Origin: Candidatus Zixiibacteriota bacterium
GTDB taxonomy: Bacteria; Zixibacteria; MSB-5A5; GN15; FEB-12
Direction of reading: 5' to 3'
Assembly: GCA_030619345.1 (NCBI GenBank)
Contig: JAUXBO010000179.1
Coordinates: 1 to 5,603 of the forward strand
Length of the DNA: 5,603 nucleotides
In this document: positions 1-5,418 of the stretch, piece after piece
Layout of the letters: each line of letters starts with the position of its first letter
Numbering within the stretch: the first letter of the stretch is position 1
Translations under genes and position numbers: made by a program
Notes under the pieces: generated by a model
Seen by the model: only the letters and a program-made list of their open reading frames with translations
Databases searched by the model: none
Told to the model about the DNA's origin: nothing

Positions 1-48
1 ACGTGGAAGCTTAATATGTCGAAGCCGCAAGGGATTTGACAATTCCAG

Positions 49-333
49 CTACGAGAAAATGGTCAGGCGGTCGATCCAGATCTGCGTAAGTGCCTTTTGT
101 TCAGAAGAGATAAAATCGGGCAGGGATTCGCCTTCAAGATGTTTCTCAAGCGCATTGAGGGCGATCTGAGTATCTTCGACTGTGAGAGTTGTTCCGGTCT
201 CATCTTTGAGTTTGTCGCGAAATCGAATTGTCTCTGAAAACAGCATCGCTACCGTTCCGGTTGGGTTCTCTGAATCATCAAAAAGTGATGCTCCGAGAGA
301 TTGAATCAACAATCGAAGTTTATTATCAGACAT
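49..333 (-). CDS. Small acidic hypothetical protein (94 aa)
   Basis: I do not recognise this family. The product is 94 residues, soluble-looking, acidic and mostly helical in character, with no signal peptide, membrane segment or cysteine motif. It begins MSDNKLRLLIQSLGASLFDD and ends DRLTIFS. The ATG at 333-331 is preceded on the minus strand by a purine-rich GGAAGGAG about 13 nt upstream. That is farther than ideal, but there is no better in-frame start. It lies downstream of the secreted solenoid gene on the same strand, separated by 217 bp of hairpin repeats, so it is probably a separate transcription unit. The overlapping plus-strand frame at 228-437 has no ribosome site and was judged a shadow. 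The coding call rests on composition and the upstream purine tract, so a non-coding origin cannot be excluded. Confidence 0.55.
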   Translation of the reverse strand: MSDNKLRLLIQSLGASLFDDSENPTGTVAMLFSETIRFRDKLKDETGTTLTVEDTQIALNALEKHLEGESLPDFISSEQKALTQIWIDRLTIFS

Positions 334-414
334 TTCAGTATCTCTACTCCTTCCCTATTAGATTATTGTCGGCAGATTGGCCGTGGTCTGGACATATGGA
401 TGAAGATGTACTAC

Positions 415-447
415 TTATGACACAAGTCATGTTATGACACAGTCATG
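415..447. repeat. Tandem 17/16-bp direct repeat with internal dyads
   Basis: TTATGACACAAGTCATG (415-431) is followed immediately by TTATGACACAGTCATG (432-447), differing by one deleted A. Each unit is a small dyad, ATGAC separated by 3-4 nt from GTCAT. The last six bases of the second unit (442-447) are also the first six of the REP-like hairpin that follows. The duplication is seen directly; any role, such as an operator or an insertion scar, is inference. Confidence 0.7.
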
Positions 448-511
448 CTGAGCTTGTCGAAGCATGTTCCATTGACCTTAATAACCACCCTTCGACTCCG
501 CTCAGGGTGAC
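442..511. repeat. Pair of inverted REP-like hairpins
   Basis: Two related elements lie head to head. The first, 442-466, begins GTCATGCTGAGC. The second, 486-511, read on the opposite strand, begins GTCACCCTGAGC. Both share the core CTGAGC-n-GTCGAAG. Each folds alone: CATGCT (444-449) pairs with AGCATG (461-466), and CACCCT (486-491) pairs with AGGGTG (504-509). The stems differ between copies but remain paired. Similar CTGAGC/GTCGAAG elements are, from general knowledge, dispersed in many bacterial genomes and often occur in inverted pairs like REP/BIME elements. They sit 3' of the solenoid gene (stop at 551), where they could act as a transcript-end or mRNA-stability structure; that role is inferred. 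Confidence 0.75.
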
Positions 512-550
512 TTAGCTTTGAAGCACTCTGCCATTCAGATCGGTCATCCA

Positions 551-1573
551 CTAATCCCCACCCGAAGTATTGCTTTCGAGCCATGCAGTTCGGTATTTGT
601 TAAATCGTTCTCTAGACTCTTGCTCCAAGCCGGATAGGACTATTCGCAGTCCCGGAAACCTAGCAAGGCTTCTTGCCTGATAATCTGATAGTATGGTCAC
701 GCTCGGCAGGAATATCGTAACAACATTCGAGGTTGCTATTATGTCCGCTTGTCGATCCGACAATGACCTAATATTGTTGAGTCTCAATCCATATTGATTC
801 CACATGGCTTTCACAACTGGAAAAAAAATCGAACTTGAATCTGGCAATTCGAATCCAGCAGGAACAAATTCGCAGAGCGCCTGCAGACTCACGTCAGAGA
901 CTGTCAAAACATCGTCAATTGCGAGTATTTTAGACTGTGCGCCAGATAAAATCTGGGCAATATATTTTTCGAGAGTTTGTAATCCGCTTATTCGCAGTCG
1001 ATGCATTTTGCACTGAACTATTGCCTTTGCATCCACAACCTCTAGACTTTCAGGGCAATACACTCTAACACCATATATTACATCTTTCGCAATTGCTTTA
1101 GCCAACCTAACACTCATCGAATCGATACTATTGAATCGAGCGGGCAGCTTAGACTCAATCAATTTTTTCCCGAGTTCATCGGTCATCGATCCAATACTGC
1201 CCAGTCGTAAGCTACTTCCCGAAAAGCCAGAGAGCGCAAGAAGTACGCTGTCGTCAAAGCGATTAAATTTGGGCAATTCCATAGTGTCGGCAGCGGTGGT
1301 TGCAAGTATCTGCAAAGCACGATTGTCGATCGCCGGACAATACAGTCTCAGATGATCTCCACTGAACTCCGAAATTGCCCTTGCCAACACCGTGTCAATC
1401 GATGGAATCTGATAAGGAAAGAATTCCGTTCTACTGGTATTTCTAAGTAGAACCTCTTTAACTTTTTCCGGCGTCAGCCGAAGATGCGGTGCATAAATAT
1501 GCTGTCCAAGACAAGGAGTCGAAGGCACCGAAAGCAGCAGTGCTGCGAATATCAGATTTATTTTACTTCGCAC
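551..1573 (-). CDS. Predicted secreted leucine-rich-like solenoid protein
   Basis: The product is 340 residues from a GTG start at 1573-1571. It opens with a clear Sec signal peptide (MRSKINLIFAALLLSVP, likely cleaved after the CLGQ region near residue 24). The rest is about 13 degenerate repeats of 21-25 residues, from about residue 31 to 328. Each has a short strand such as LRL, LRI or VRV, a loop often containing a serine or isoleucine, then a helix with alanine/leucine spacing. Examples are LRLNNIRSLSDRQADIIA and LRLYCPAIDNRALQILA. The pattern resembles the leucine-rich-like repeats abundant in Planctomycetes and related bacteria, and would form a curved solenoid outside the cytoplasm. 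Three of the few cysteines recur in a Y-C-P or similar position. It lies 77 bp downstream of ruvB on the same strand, so read-through is possible, but no link to recombination is visible. Base composition looks AT-richer in places than ruvB. The longer frame from an ATG at 1642 lacks a ribosome site and would bury the signal peptide. Ligand and function are unknown. Confidence 0.75.
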   Translation of the reverse strand: MRSKINLIFAALLLSVPSTPCLGQHIYAPHLRLTPEKVKEVLLRNTSRTEFFPYQIPSIDTVLARAISEFSGDHLRLYCPAIDNRALQILATTAADTMELPKFNRFDDSVLLALSGFSGSSLRLGSIGSMTDELGKKLIESKLPARFNSIDSMSVRLAKAIAKDVIYGVRVYCPESLEVVDAKAIVQCKMHRLRISGLQTLEKYIAQILSGAQSKILAIDDVLTVSDVSLQALCEFVPAGFELPDSSSIFFPVVKAMWNQYGLRLNNIRSLSDRQADIIATSNVVTIFLPSVTILSDYQARSLARFPGLRIVLSGLEQESRERFNKYRTAWLESNTSGGD

Positions 1574-1579
1574 GACTTT

Positions 1580-1584
1580 CCTCC
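1580..1584 (-). promoter_or_regulatory. Ribosome binding site fixing a GTG start
   Basis: On the minus strand GGAGG is followed by six nucleotides (AAAGTC) and then GTG at 1573. This is near-ideal spacing. Starting here puts the positively charged n-region (MRSK) directly before the hydrophobic signal-peptide core, which is why the GTG start was chosen over the ATG at 1642. Confidence 0.75.
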
Positions 1585-1650
1585 AGCATGAACATAAAGC
1601 AGTATCAATAATACAGACGCTTTGAGCCCTGAGTTCGTTCAATAGCCCCT

Positions 1651-2679
1651 CTACAGCAACTGCTGCTGGTTGGAATCAGAAGCCAGTTTCAGGCCAAGAT
1701 GTTTGGCGGCTTCCGCTGAGGCCATCCGCCCCCGTTTGGTGCGCTGGATAAAGCCGATCTTGAGCAGATATGGCTCGACCATATCAACCAGCGTATCGAT
1801 CTCTTCGTTGAGCGTTGCGCCCAGCGCCTCAATCCCGACCGGACCGCCTTTGTAATAATCAATTATGATTTTGATCATTTTACGGTCGAGATCGTCGAGA
1901 CCAACCGAATCGATTCCCTCGGCATCAAGTGCTTTTTCGGATAGCTCAGTGCTGATCTTACCGTCCCCTTTTACCTCCGCATAGTCACGTACTCTACGGA
2001 GCAGCCGATTGGCAATACGTGGTGTTCCACGTGACCGCTGAGAGATTATAGCAGCTGACTCGGTGTCAATTTCGGTTTCAAAAATTGAGGCCGAGCGAAG
2101 AATGATTTTGGCCAAATCTTCGGGCGGATAAAAATCGAGATGATAAAATAGGCCGAACCGATCCCTCAGCGGTGCCGAAAGCATCCCTGCTCGGGTCGTC
2201 GCACCGATCAGCGTAAACTGCTTGAGAGGGACATTAATAACTTTGGCAAAGGCTCCCTTGTCGACCACAAAATCAACCTTGAAATCTTCCATGGCCGGAT
2301 AGAGAAACTCTTCGATCACCGGCGACAAACGGTGGATTTCATCGATAAAGAGAATGTCTTTGTCGTTGAGATTGGTCATAATCCCCATCAGGTCACCCGA
2401 TCGCTGCAGAGCCGGACCCGAAGTGACATAGATGTTGGAGCCCATCTCTTTGGCAATAATATGCGCCAGCGTAGTTTTGCCGAGTCCCGGTGGGCCATAG
2501 AAAAGAGTGTGCTCCATGGCTTCATCGCGACCACCTGCCGCCTTAAGCGCTACTTTCAACTTCTCGCGTAACTCGTTCTGCCCCACGTACTCATCAAGCG
2601 ACTGTGGCCGCAATGACGTCTGCAGTGATTCTTCTTCGGGGCCAATTGGCTCGCCGGTGACTATTCTTTCTCTACTCAT
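1651..2679 (-). CDS. ruvB: Holliday junction branch migration ATPase RuvB
   Basis: RuvB is the AAA+ motor that, as two hexameric rings on either side of a RuvA-bound Holliday junction, drives branch migration during recombinational repair in the cytoplasm. This 342-residue protein is full length (E. coli RuvB is 336). Visible motifs are the N-terminal LRPQSLDEYVGQ segment (23-34), Walker A GPPGLGKT (62-69), Walker B LFIDEIH (110-116), the sensor-1 strand GATTRAG (159-165), the arginine-finger segment LRDRFG (171-176), the sensor-2 region RGTPRIANRLLRR (218-230), and a C-terminal winged helix from about 261. The wing reads QRTKRGR where many homologues have QRTPRGR, a minor difference. The ATG at 2679 lies 27 bp after the ruvA stop, with a weak AGGG four nucleotides upstream. 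It is the last gene of the ruvCAB unit. The C-terminal QQQLL tail is lineage-specific. Identification is essentially certain. Confidence 0.98.
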   Translation of the reverse strand: MSRERIVTGEPIGPEEESLQTSLRPQSLDEYVGQNELREKLKVALKAAGGRDEAMEHTLFYGPPGLGKTTLAHIIAKEMGSNIYVTSGPALQRSGDLMGIMTNLNDKDILFIDEIHRLSPVIEEFLYPAMEDFKVDFVVDKGAFAKVINVPLKQFTLIGATTRAGMLSAPLRDRFGLFYHLDFYPPEDLAKIILRSASIFETEIDTESAAIISQRSRGTPRIANRLLRRVRDYAEVKGDGKISTELSEKALDAEGIDSVGLDDLDRKMIKIIIDYYKGGPVGIEALGATLNEEIDTLVDMVEPYLLKIGFIQRTKRGRMASAEAAKHLGLKLASDSNQQQLL

Positions 2680-2706
2680 TCTGCCCTGAATCTACAGCCG
2701 CACGGG

Positions 2707-3351
2707 CTACTTCGCCAGTTGATTTTTGAATATGAATGAGATCAGTTCTTCGACCGAGGCGATTTTCGGATTGTTCTCCATCGCCTTTTCAATCATCGCC
2801 TGCGCTTCCGGCGTCTTGTACTGAAGTTGTGTGAGAACTTCGACAGCTTCTTTTTCAAACGGCGTGATAATCGGCTTAGTCTGTTTTTTCCTGGCCAGTG
2901 GTTCACCATCTTTGGACAGGGCAAACTTGGCTGTCTTGCCATTGAGTTCGGCGATGATCTTTTCCGCCAGCCGCGCTCCAACTCCGGGGAGTTTGCTGAG
3001 CGTCGACGGGTCACGGGTCTCAATTGCCGTAGCGATATCTTTGATTGGGATGACTAACGATTTGAGGGCCTTCTTGACTCCCAGCCCCGGCACCTGGGTG
3101 ATTAACGAGAAGAATTCCCGGTCGACAGAATTGGTAAAACCGACCAGACGCGGGTAATGGTTTGACTTTCGGTCCCCGGCTTCAATATAGTAGATCGTCT
3201 CAAAGCTGATCGACTCACCGACTTTGCCATTCTCTTTCAACCGATCCGCCAACGCTGAGGGTACCAGAATCTGATAGTAAATTCCATTGTTGTTGATCAG
3301 CGCATACTGATCGGTAATGGAGGTAAGCTTCCCTTCAATTCGACTTATCAT
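2707..3351 (-). CDS. ruvA: Holliday junction DNA-binding protein RuvA
   Basis: RuvA tetramers bind and flatten the four-way DNA junction and recruit RuvB. The protein is 214 residues, slightly longer than the E. coli 203. Domain I is an OB fold (about 1-70, MISRIEGKLTSI to LVGF). Domain II has two helix-hairpin-helix motifs: TQVPGLGVKKALKSL (85-99) and LSKLPGVGARLAEKIIAEL (118-136). A charged linker (about 140-160) leads to domain III (about 163-214), which in the family contacts RuvB. The loop before LVGF (IEAGDRKSNHYPR, 56-68) is longer than in E. coli, where the acidic-pin residues lie; E57 and D60 are the candidate acidic residues here. The ATG at 3351 overlaps the ruvC stop as ATGA, indicating translational coupling. 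Family assignment is secure; the functional meaning of the longer loop is unknown. Confidence 0.97.
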   Translation of the reverse strand: MISRIEGKLTSITDQYALINNNGIYYQILVPSALADRLKENGKVGESISFETIYYIEAGDRKSNHYPRLVGFTNSVDREFFSLITQVPGLGVKKALKSLVIPIKDIATAIETRDPSTLSKLPGVGARLAEKIIAELNGKTAKFALSKDGEPLARKKQTKPIITPFEKEAVEVLTQLQYKTPEAQAMIEKAMENNPKIASVEELISFIFKNQLAK

Positions 3352-3842
3352 GACGAAACGACCCCTTCCCTTTCGGTCACACGGCAGTGGCAGAGCGCAA
3401 TAGCCAGCGCATCGGCAGCATCGGGCGGTTCCGGCACGGCAGCCAGATCAAAAGTTGAGCAAATCATCATCTGCATCTGTCGTTTGGAAGCACGGCCGTT
3501 GCCGGTAAGTGATTTTTTTATCCGGGTGGACGCGTATGGAAAGATTGGAATTTTTGCCTCGGCCGCTTTAAGAAAAACCACCCCGCGTGCATGCCCCATG
3601 ATTATTGCTGTTTTTGGATGATCGTAGTGTGAGTACAATTCTTCGACCGCGACAGCGTCCGGTTCAAACTGGCGAATTATATCTTCGAGCTCTCGGGATA
3701 TTTCATGCAGTCGATCCCGCATGCTGTCTTTCTGATTGTTACGGATCACACCGGCTTCGATAATCTTCGGCTCGCCGTCTCCGATTTCTATAATGCCGTA
3801 TCCGGTAATATTCAGACCGGGATCAATTCCGAGAATTTTCAT
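3348..3842 (-). CDS. ruvC: Crossover junction endodeoxyribonuclease RuvC
   Basis: RuvC is the dimeric, Mg2+-dependent resolvase that cuts opposing strands of the Holliday junction held by RuvA/RuvB. At 164 residues it is close to the E. coli length (173). The RNase H-like fold is evident from MKILGIDPGLNITGYG at the N terminus. The four acidic catalytic residues of the family are present: D7 (IDPG), E67 (AVEEL), D141 and D144 (DAADALAIALCH). The segments MGHARGV (82-88), YASTRIKKSLTGNGRASK (103-120) and the QMQMMI helix also match the family. It is the first gene of the ruvCAB cluster and overlaps ruvA by four nucleotides. The ATG at 3842 has no recognisable Shine-Dalgarno sequence, unlike its neighbours; a possible promoter lies only a few bases upstream. 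No LexA-type operator was recognised. Confidence 0.97.
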   Translation of the reverse strand: MKILGIDPGLNITGYGIIEIGDGEPKIIEAGVIRNNQKDSMRDRLHEISRELEDIIRQFEPDAVAVEELYSHYDHPKTAIIMGHARGVVFLKAAEAKIPIFPYASTRIKKSLTGNGRASKRQMQMMICSTFDLAAVPEPPDAADALAIALCHCRVTEREGVVSS

Positions 3843-3847
3843 ACCGG

Positions 3848-3876
3848 AGAATATCGAGAAATCAAAGGCGCATCAA
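3848..3876 (-). promoter_or_regulatory. Possible ruvC promoter (leaderless configuration)
   Basis: On the minus strand TTGATG (3876-3871) and TATTCT (3853-3848) are 17 bp apart, each matching four of six sigma-70 consensus positions. The -10 ends five bases before the ruvC ATG, so the transcript would begin at or very near the start codon. This agrees with the missing Shine-Dalgarno site, but such weak matches also arise by chance. Confidence 0.3.
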
Positions 3877-3910
3877 CTAAAAAGGAACATCCAGTGCCGG
3901 ATGTGATACA

Positions 3911-3935
3911 GGCCAGAAGGTAGACCCTTCTGGCC
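3911..3935 (-). terminator. Perfect 10-bp stem hairpin, likely terminator
   Basis: GGCCAGAAGG (3911-3920) and CCTTCTGGCC (3926-3935) are exact reverse complements with a five-base loop. The hairpin starts 10 nt past the stop codon of the lysine-tailed secreted protein and 68 bp before ruvC. It is therefore well placed to end that transcript and insulate ruvCAB. No strong U-tract follows on the minus strand (TGTATCACAT), so it may be an imperfect intrinsic terminator or an RNA-stabilising structure. Confidence 0.55.
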
Positions 3936-3945
3936 CGTGACTAAG

Positions 3946-4593
3946 TTATTTCTTTCCCTTTTTCTTCTTACCTGGCTTTGACTTTTTCGGCTGGTCCGAG
4001 TTGGCCCTGGCCTCTTTCATACGTTTCTGTTTTGCCTGATTCTTTATCTGGTGATTAATCTTAACGAAATTGTGACCGTCTTTACGAAGCTTAGCAACTT
4101 CCTTAGGAGCATATCCATAACGCGCAGAAACAAAGGTCAGGTTCACAGAATTAATGATATCAATATCGGTCAGATGGATGTCTTTCCATTTCTTTCGCGG
4201 CTTATTCTTGAAATGCCCCCAGGCTTTTCCGTACGGAGGTCCGGGGTCAGAATCAAACTTGACATAATAGGCTTCGGCCGTCAGGCCAAAATGGAGGCTT
4301 ATCTCCATCCAGCTCTTACCATGGGCACGCAGGTCGACAACCACCCAGACCGGAACATCGGCACGCTCGGCAATAAAAAATGCTACCGGGATTTCCTCAT
4401 CGGGGATTGAACGCTTCCTTACTTTTTCAACCTTATCAACCGAGACCTGAAAATGCTCGCCAATGGCCAGATGGAAATTCTTGATACCATCTTGATCGGC
4501 ATGGATACCAATCTCCACTCCAGCTTGTAAATTGCCGGCGATGAAAACCGTGCAGAAAACGGTTAACAAAATAGCGGTTATGTTCTTTTTCAT
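3946..4593 (-). CDS. Secreted hypothetical protein with Lys-rich tail
   Basis: I do not recognise this family. From the ATG at 4593 the product is 215 residues. It has a typical Sec signal peptide (MKKNITAILLTVFCTVFIAG, cleavage probably after LQA near residue 24), so it should be periplasmic or exported. Numbered from the upstream ATG at 4596, two segments resemble one another: F74-L101 (FIAERADVPVWVVVDLR, then G and W) and F155-H182 (FVSARYGYAPKEVAKLR, then G and F). They share F, R, V, LR, G and I at matching spacing, which suggests an internal duplication of an alpha-helical unit. Between them is PPYGKAWGHFKNKPRKKW, rich in Gly, Lys and aromatic residues. The last 35 or so residues are strongly basic, ending KKSKPGKKKKGKK. 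Such a tail could bind nucleic acid, anionic polymer or membrane, but this is a guess. It is divergent from the gene at 4826 and separated from ruvC by a hairpin. Confidence 0.8.
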   Translation of the reverse strand: MKKNITAILLTVFCTVFIAGNLQAGVEIGIHADQDGIKNFHLAIGEHFQVSVDKVEKVRKRSIPDEEIPVAFFIAERADVPVWVVVDLRAHGKSWMEISLHFGLTAEAYYVKFDSDPGPPYGKAWGHFKNKPRKKWKDIHLTDIDIINSVNLTFVSARYGYAPKEVAKLRKDGHNFVKINHQIKNQAKQKRMKEARANSDQPKKSKPGKKKKGKK

Positions 4594-4596
4594 CAT

Positions 4597-4825
4597 TCCT
4601 CCAGTTAGACCGGGGTACGTTTATTTCTTGTTAAGAGATGATACTCTCCTGTTATCGGCCTTCCGTGGCGGGCAAATTAGCGCTATTTGGTTACGGATCA
4701 CAATTTGCTAAATCCCAATAAACGGCACCAATACATGACCGAGTTACCTGCCCCCACATAAACCGGCCCAGGGAAGCTGCTCTGGTCGGGCTAAAATATG
4801 GACAAAAATAACCGATATAAATTGT
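4597..4825. other. Divergent intergenic region
   Basis: This 229-bp space separates a minus-strand gene and a plus-strand gene, so promoters in both directions are expected here. No RNA gene was recognised and no convincing -35/-10 pair was found. It contains an imperfect dyad CAAAT/TAGCGCTA/TTTG (4673-4689), a candidate operator. TATAAA at 4816-4821, four bases before the plus-strand ATG, is another -10-like sequence. The minus-strand frame crossing 4691-5113 lies over the real plus-strand gene and was rejected. Confidence 0.5.
4598..4602 (-). promoter_or_regulatory. Ribosome binding site choosing the second ATG
   Basis: The minus strand reads GGAGG-A-ATG-ATG. The first ATG (4596) is only one nucleotide from GGAGG, too close for usual initiation. 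The second (4593) is four nucleotides away and gives the standard MKKN signal-peptide start, so it is preferred. The two choices differ by a single methionine. Confidence 0.6.
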
Positions 4826-5245
4826 ATGACAAAGCTCACAAGCATAAGTTACGAAATTGACAAGTCTGCCGGCATAGTCTACAAGAAACATCATGGATCT
4901 ATCACCCTGGAAGATGAGATTGGTATCATCACACGTCTTTTTGCCGATCCGGAGTTTGAACTCGGGATGGATATCATGTGCGAACTCAGCGAAGCCGAAG
5001 CGAATTGGGATCTGAAAAAGATGGATCAGTTCCGCGCTTTCCTCGGAGATTTTGTTGAGAAGGCCGCAAGGTCCAAGTGGGCGATAGTCTCGCCCGGTGG
5101 GCCAACCAATCATAATGTTCGGCTGTTCATCAAACTCAATGACTCACTCGGCGGGAAAATCGATATGCGGCTATTCAAGAACTGCGAAGACGCCCACGCG
5201 TGGTTTGCAAAATCCCGAGCAAAAGTCGCCATCACAAAAGCATAG
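4826..5245 (+). CDS. SpoIIAA/STAS-like domain protein
   Basis: The product is 139 residues, soluble, with no signal peptide. Its layout fits the small SpoIIAA-like (STAS-related) proteins common in environmental bacteria. An opening strand pair (SYEIDKSAGIVYKKHHGSIT) leads to a helix (LEDEIGIITRLFADPEF), then a strand and loop (GMDIMCELSEAEANWD). A second helix (MDQFRAFLGDFVEKAARS) follows, then the strand KWAIVSPGG, a helix with NVRLFIKLND, and a closing MRLFKNCEDAHAWF. That last segment corresponds to the usual 'F.s..eA..WL' ending of these proteins. They are generally thought to act as cytoplasmic regulatory or ligand-binding domains, but substrates are mostly unknown. The assignment is from remembered family shape, not a search. 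The ATG lacks a Shine-Dalgarno sequence, and TATAAA ends only four bases upstream, hinting at a very short or absent leader. It stands alone, divergent from the secreted protein. Confidence 0.7.
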   Translation: MTKLTSISYEIDKSAGIVYKKHHGSITLEDEIGIITRLFADPEFELGMDIMCELSEAEANWDLKKMDQFRAFLGDFVEKAARSKWAIVSPGGPTNHNVRLFIKLNDSLGGKIDMRLFKNCEDAHAWFAKSRAKVAITKA

Positions 5246-5274
5246 ACTTGTAGATTTTGTGGCTGGTGATTTGG

Positions 5275-5334
5275 TCAGGAAGTGCAACCCTGCACCCCTA
5301 ATGATCTATTACTCAGAATCGCATCTGCATCCAT
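5275..5334 (-). CDS. Possible 19-codon small ORF
   Basis: On the minus strand AAAGGAG (5348-5342) is followed, after seven nucleotides, by ATG at 5334. The frame encodes MDADAILSNRSLGVQGCTS and stops with TGA at 5277-5275. The ribosome site and spacing are better than for several real genes in this window. The GGAG lies in a small hairpin (CTCC-ATAAA-GGAG) that could hide it. Its end overlaps the GTGCA/TGCAC hairpin, an arrangement reminiscent of a leader peptide, but no downstream gene on that strand would be controlled, because the next gene (4826-5245) runs the other way. It could equally be a remnant of a decayed gene or chance. Confidence 0.2.
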   Translation of the reverse strand: MDADAILSNRSLGVQGCTS

Positions 5335-5402
5335 AACAATACTCCTTTATGGAGGAGGAGCGGGACCGGATTCTTCAGAGATTTGGCAATGATTCTGGTT
5401 AT

Positions 5403-5415
5403 GTATTGTCAATAC
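5403..5415. promoter_or_regulatory. 13-bp perfect dyad, operator-like
   Basis: GTATTG-T-CAATAC is an exact inverted repeat with one central base. It lies four bases before the composite palindromic element. On the minus strand it contains TTGACA, an exact -35 consensus, though no good -10 follows. It might be a regulator site or chance. Confidence 0.3.
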
Positions 5416-5418
5416 TCA

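Larger units (their letters stand above)
334..550. other. Intergenic region with hairpin repeats
   Basis: This 217-bp space lies between two minus-strand genes. It has no plausible gene of its own. It holds a 16/17-bp tandem duplication (415-447) and two REP-like hairpins (442-511), described separately. The part nearest the small gene (334-414) should contain that gene's promoter, but I could not find a convincing -35/-10 pair there. Confidence 0.6.
5246..5418. other. Intergenic region, no clear long gene
   Basis: After the SpoIIAA-like gene no long ORF is convincing. The region holds a GTGCA-ACCC-TGCAC hairpin (5282-5295) without a T-tract, a possible minus-strand 19-codon ORF, a CTCC/GGAG hairpin (5342-5354), and the dyad at 5403-5415. 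Confidence 0.5.

Noticed and set aside
228..437. 69-residue plus-strand frame
   Set aside because: No ribosome site, and it runs through the start of the small minus-strand gene into the tandem repeat.
442..511. CRISPR-like repeat pair
   Set aside because: The two copies are inverted relative to each other and only two are present, which fits REP-like elements and not a CRISPR array.
2793..3157. Several overlapping frames inside ruvA
   Set aside because: RuvA is an unambiguous family match through this whole interval, so these are shadows.
3843..3945. LexA/SOS box upstream of ruvC
   Set aside because: No sequence resembling known LexA operators could be found, though operators in this lineage may differ.
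4051..4410. 119-residue plus-strand frame
   Set aside because: It lies wholly inside the secreted lysine-tailed gene on the other strand, and the minus frame has a signal peptide and ribosome site.
4691..5113. 140-residue minus-strand frame beginning MIGWPTGRDYRPLG
   Set aside because: It overlaps the SpoIIAA-like gene on the opposite strand, has no ribosome site and a composition typical of an antisense shadow.
5282..5295. GTGCA-ACCC-TGCAC hairpin as terminator of the 4826 gene
   Set aside because: Only five pairs and no T-tract on either side; it was noted but not called a terminator.
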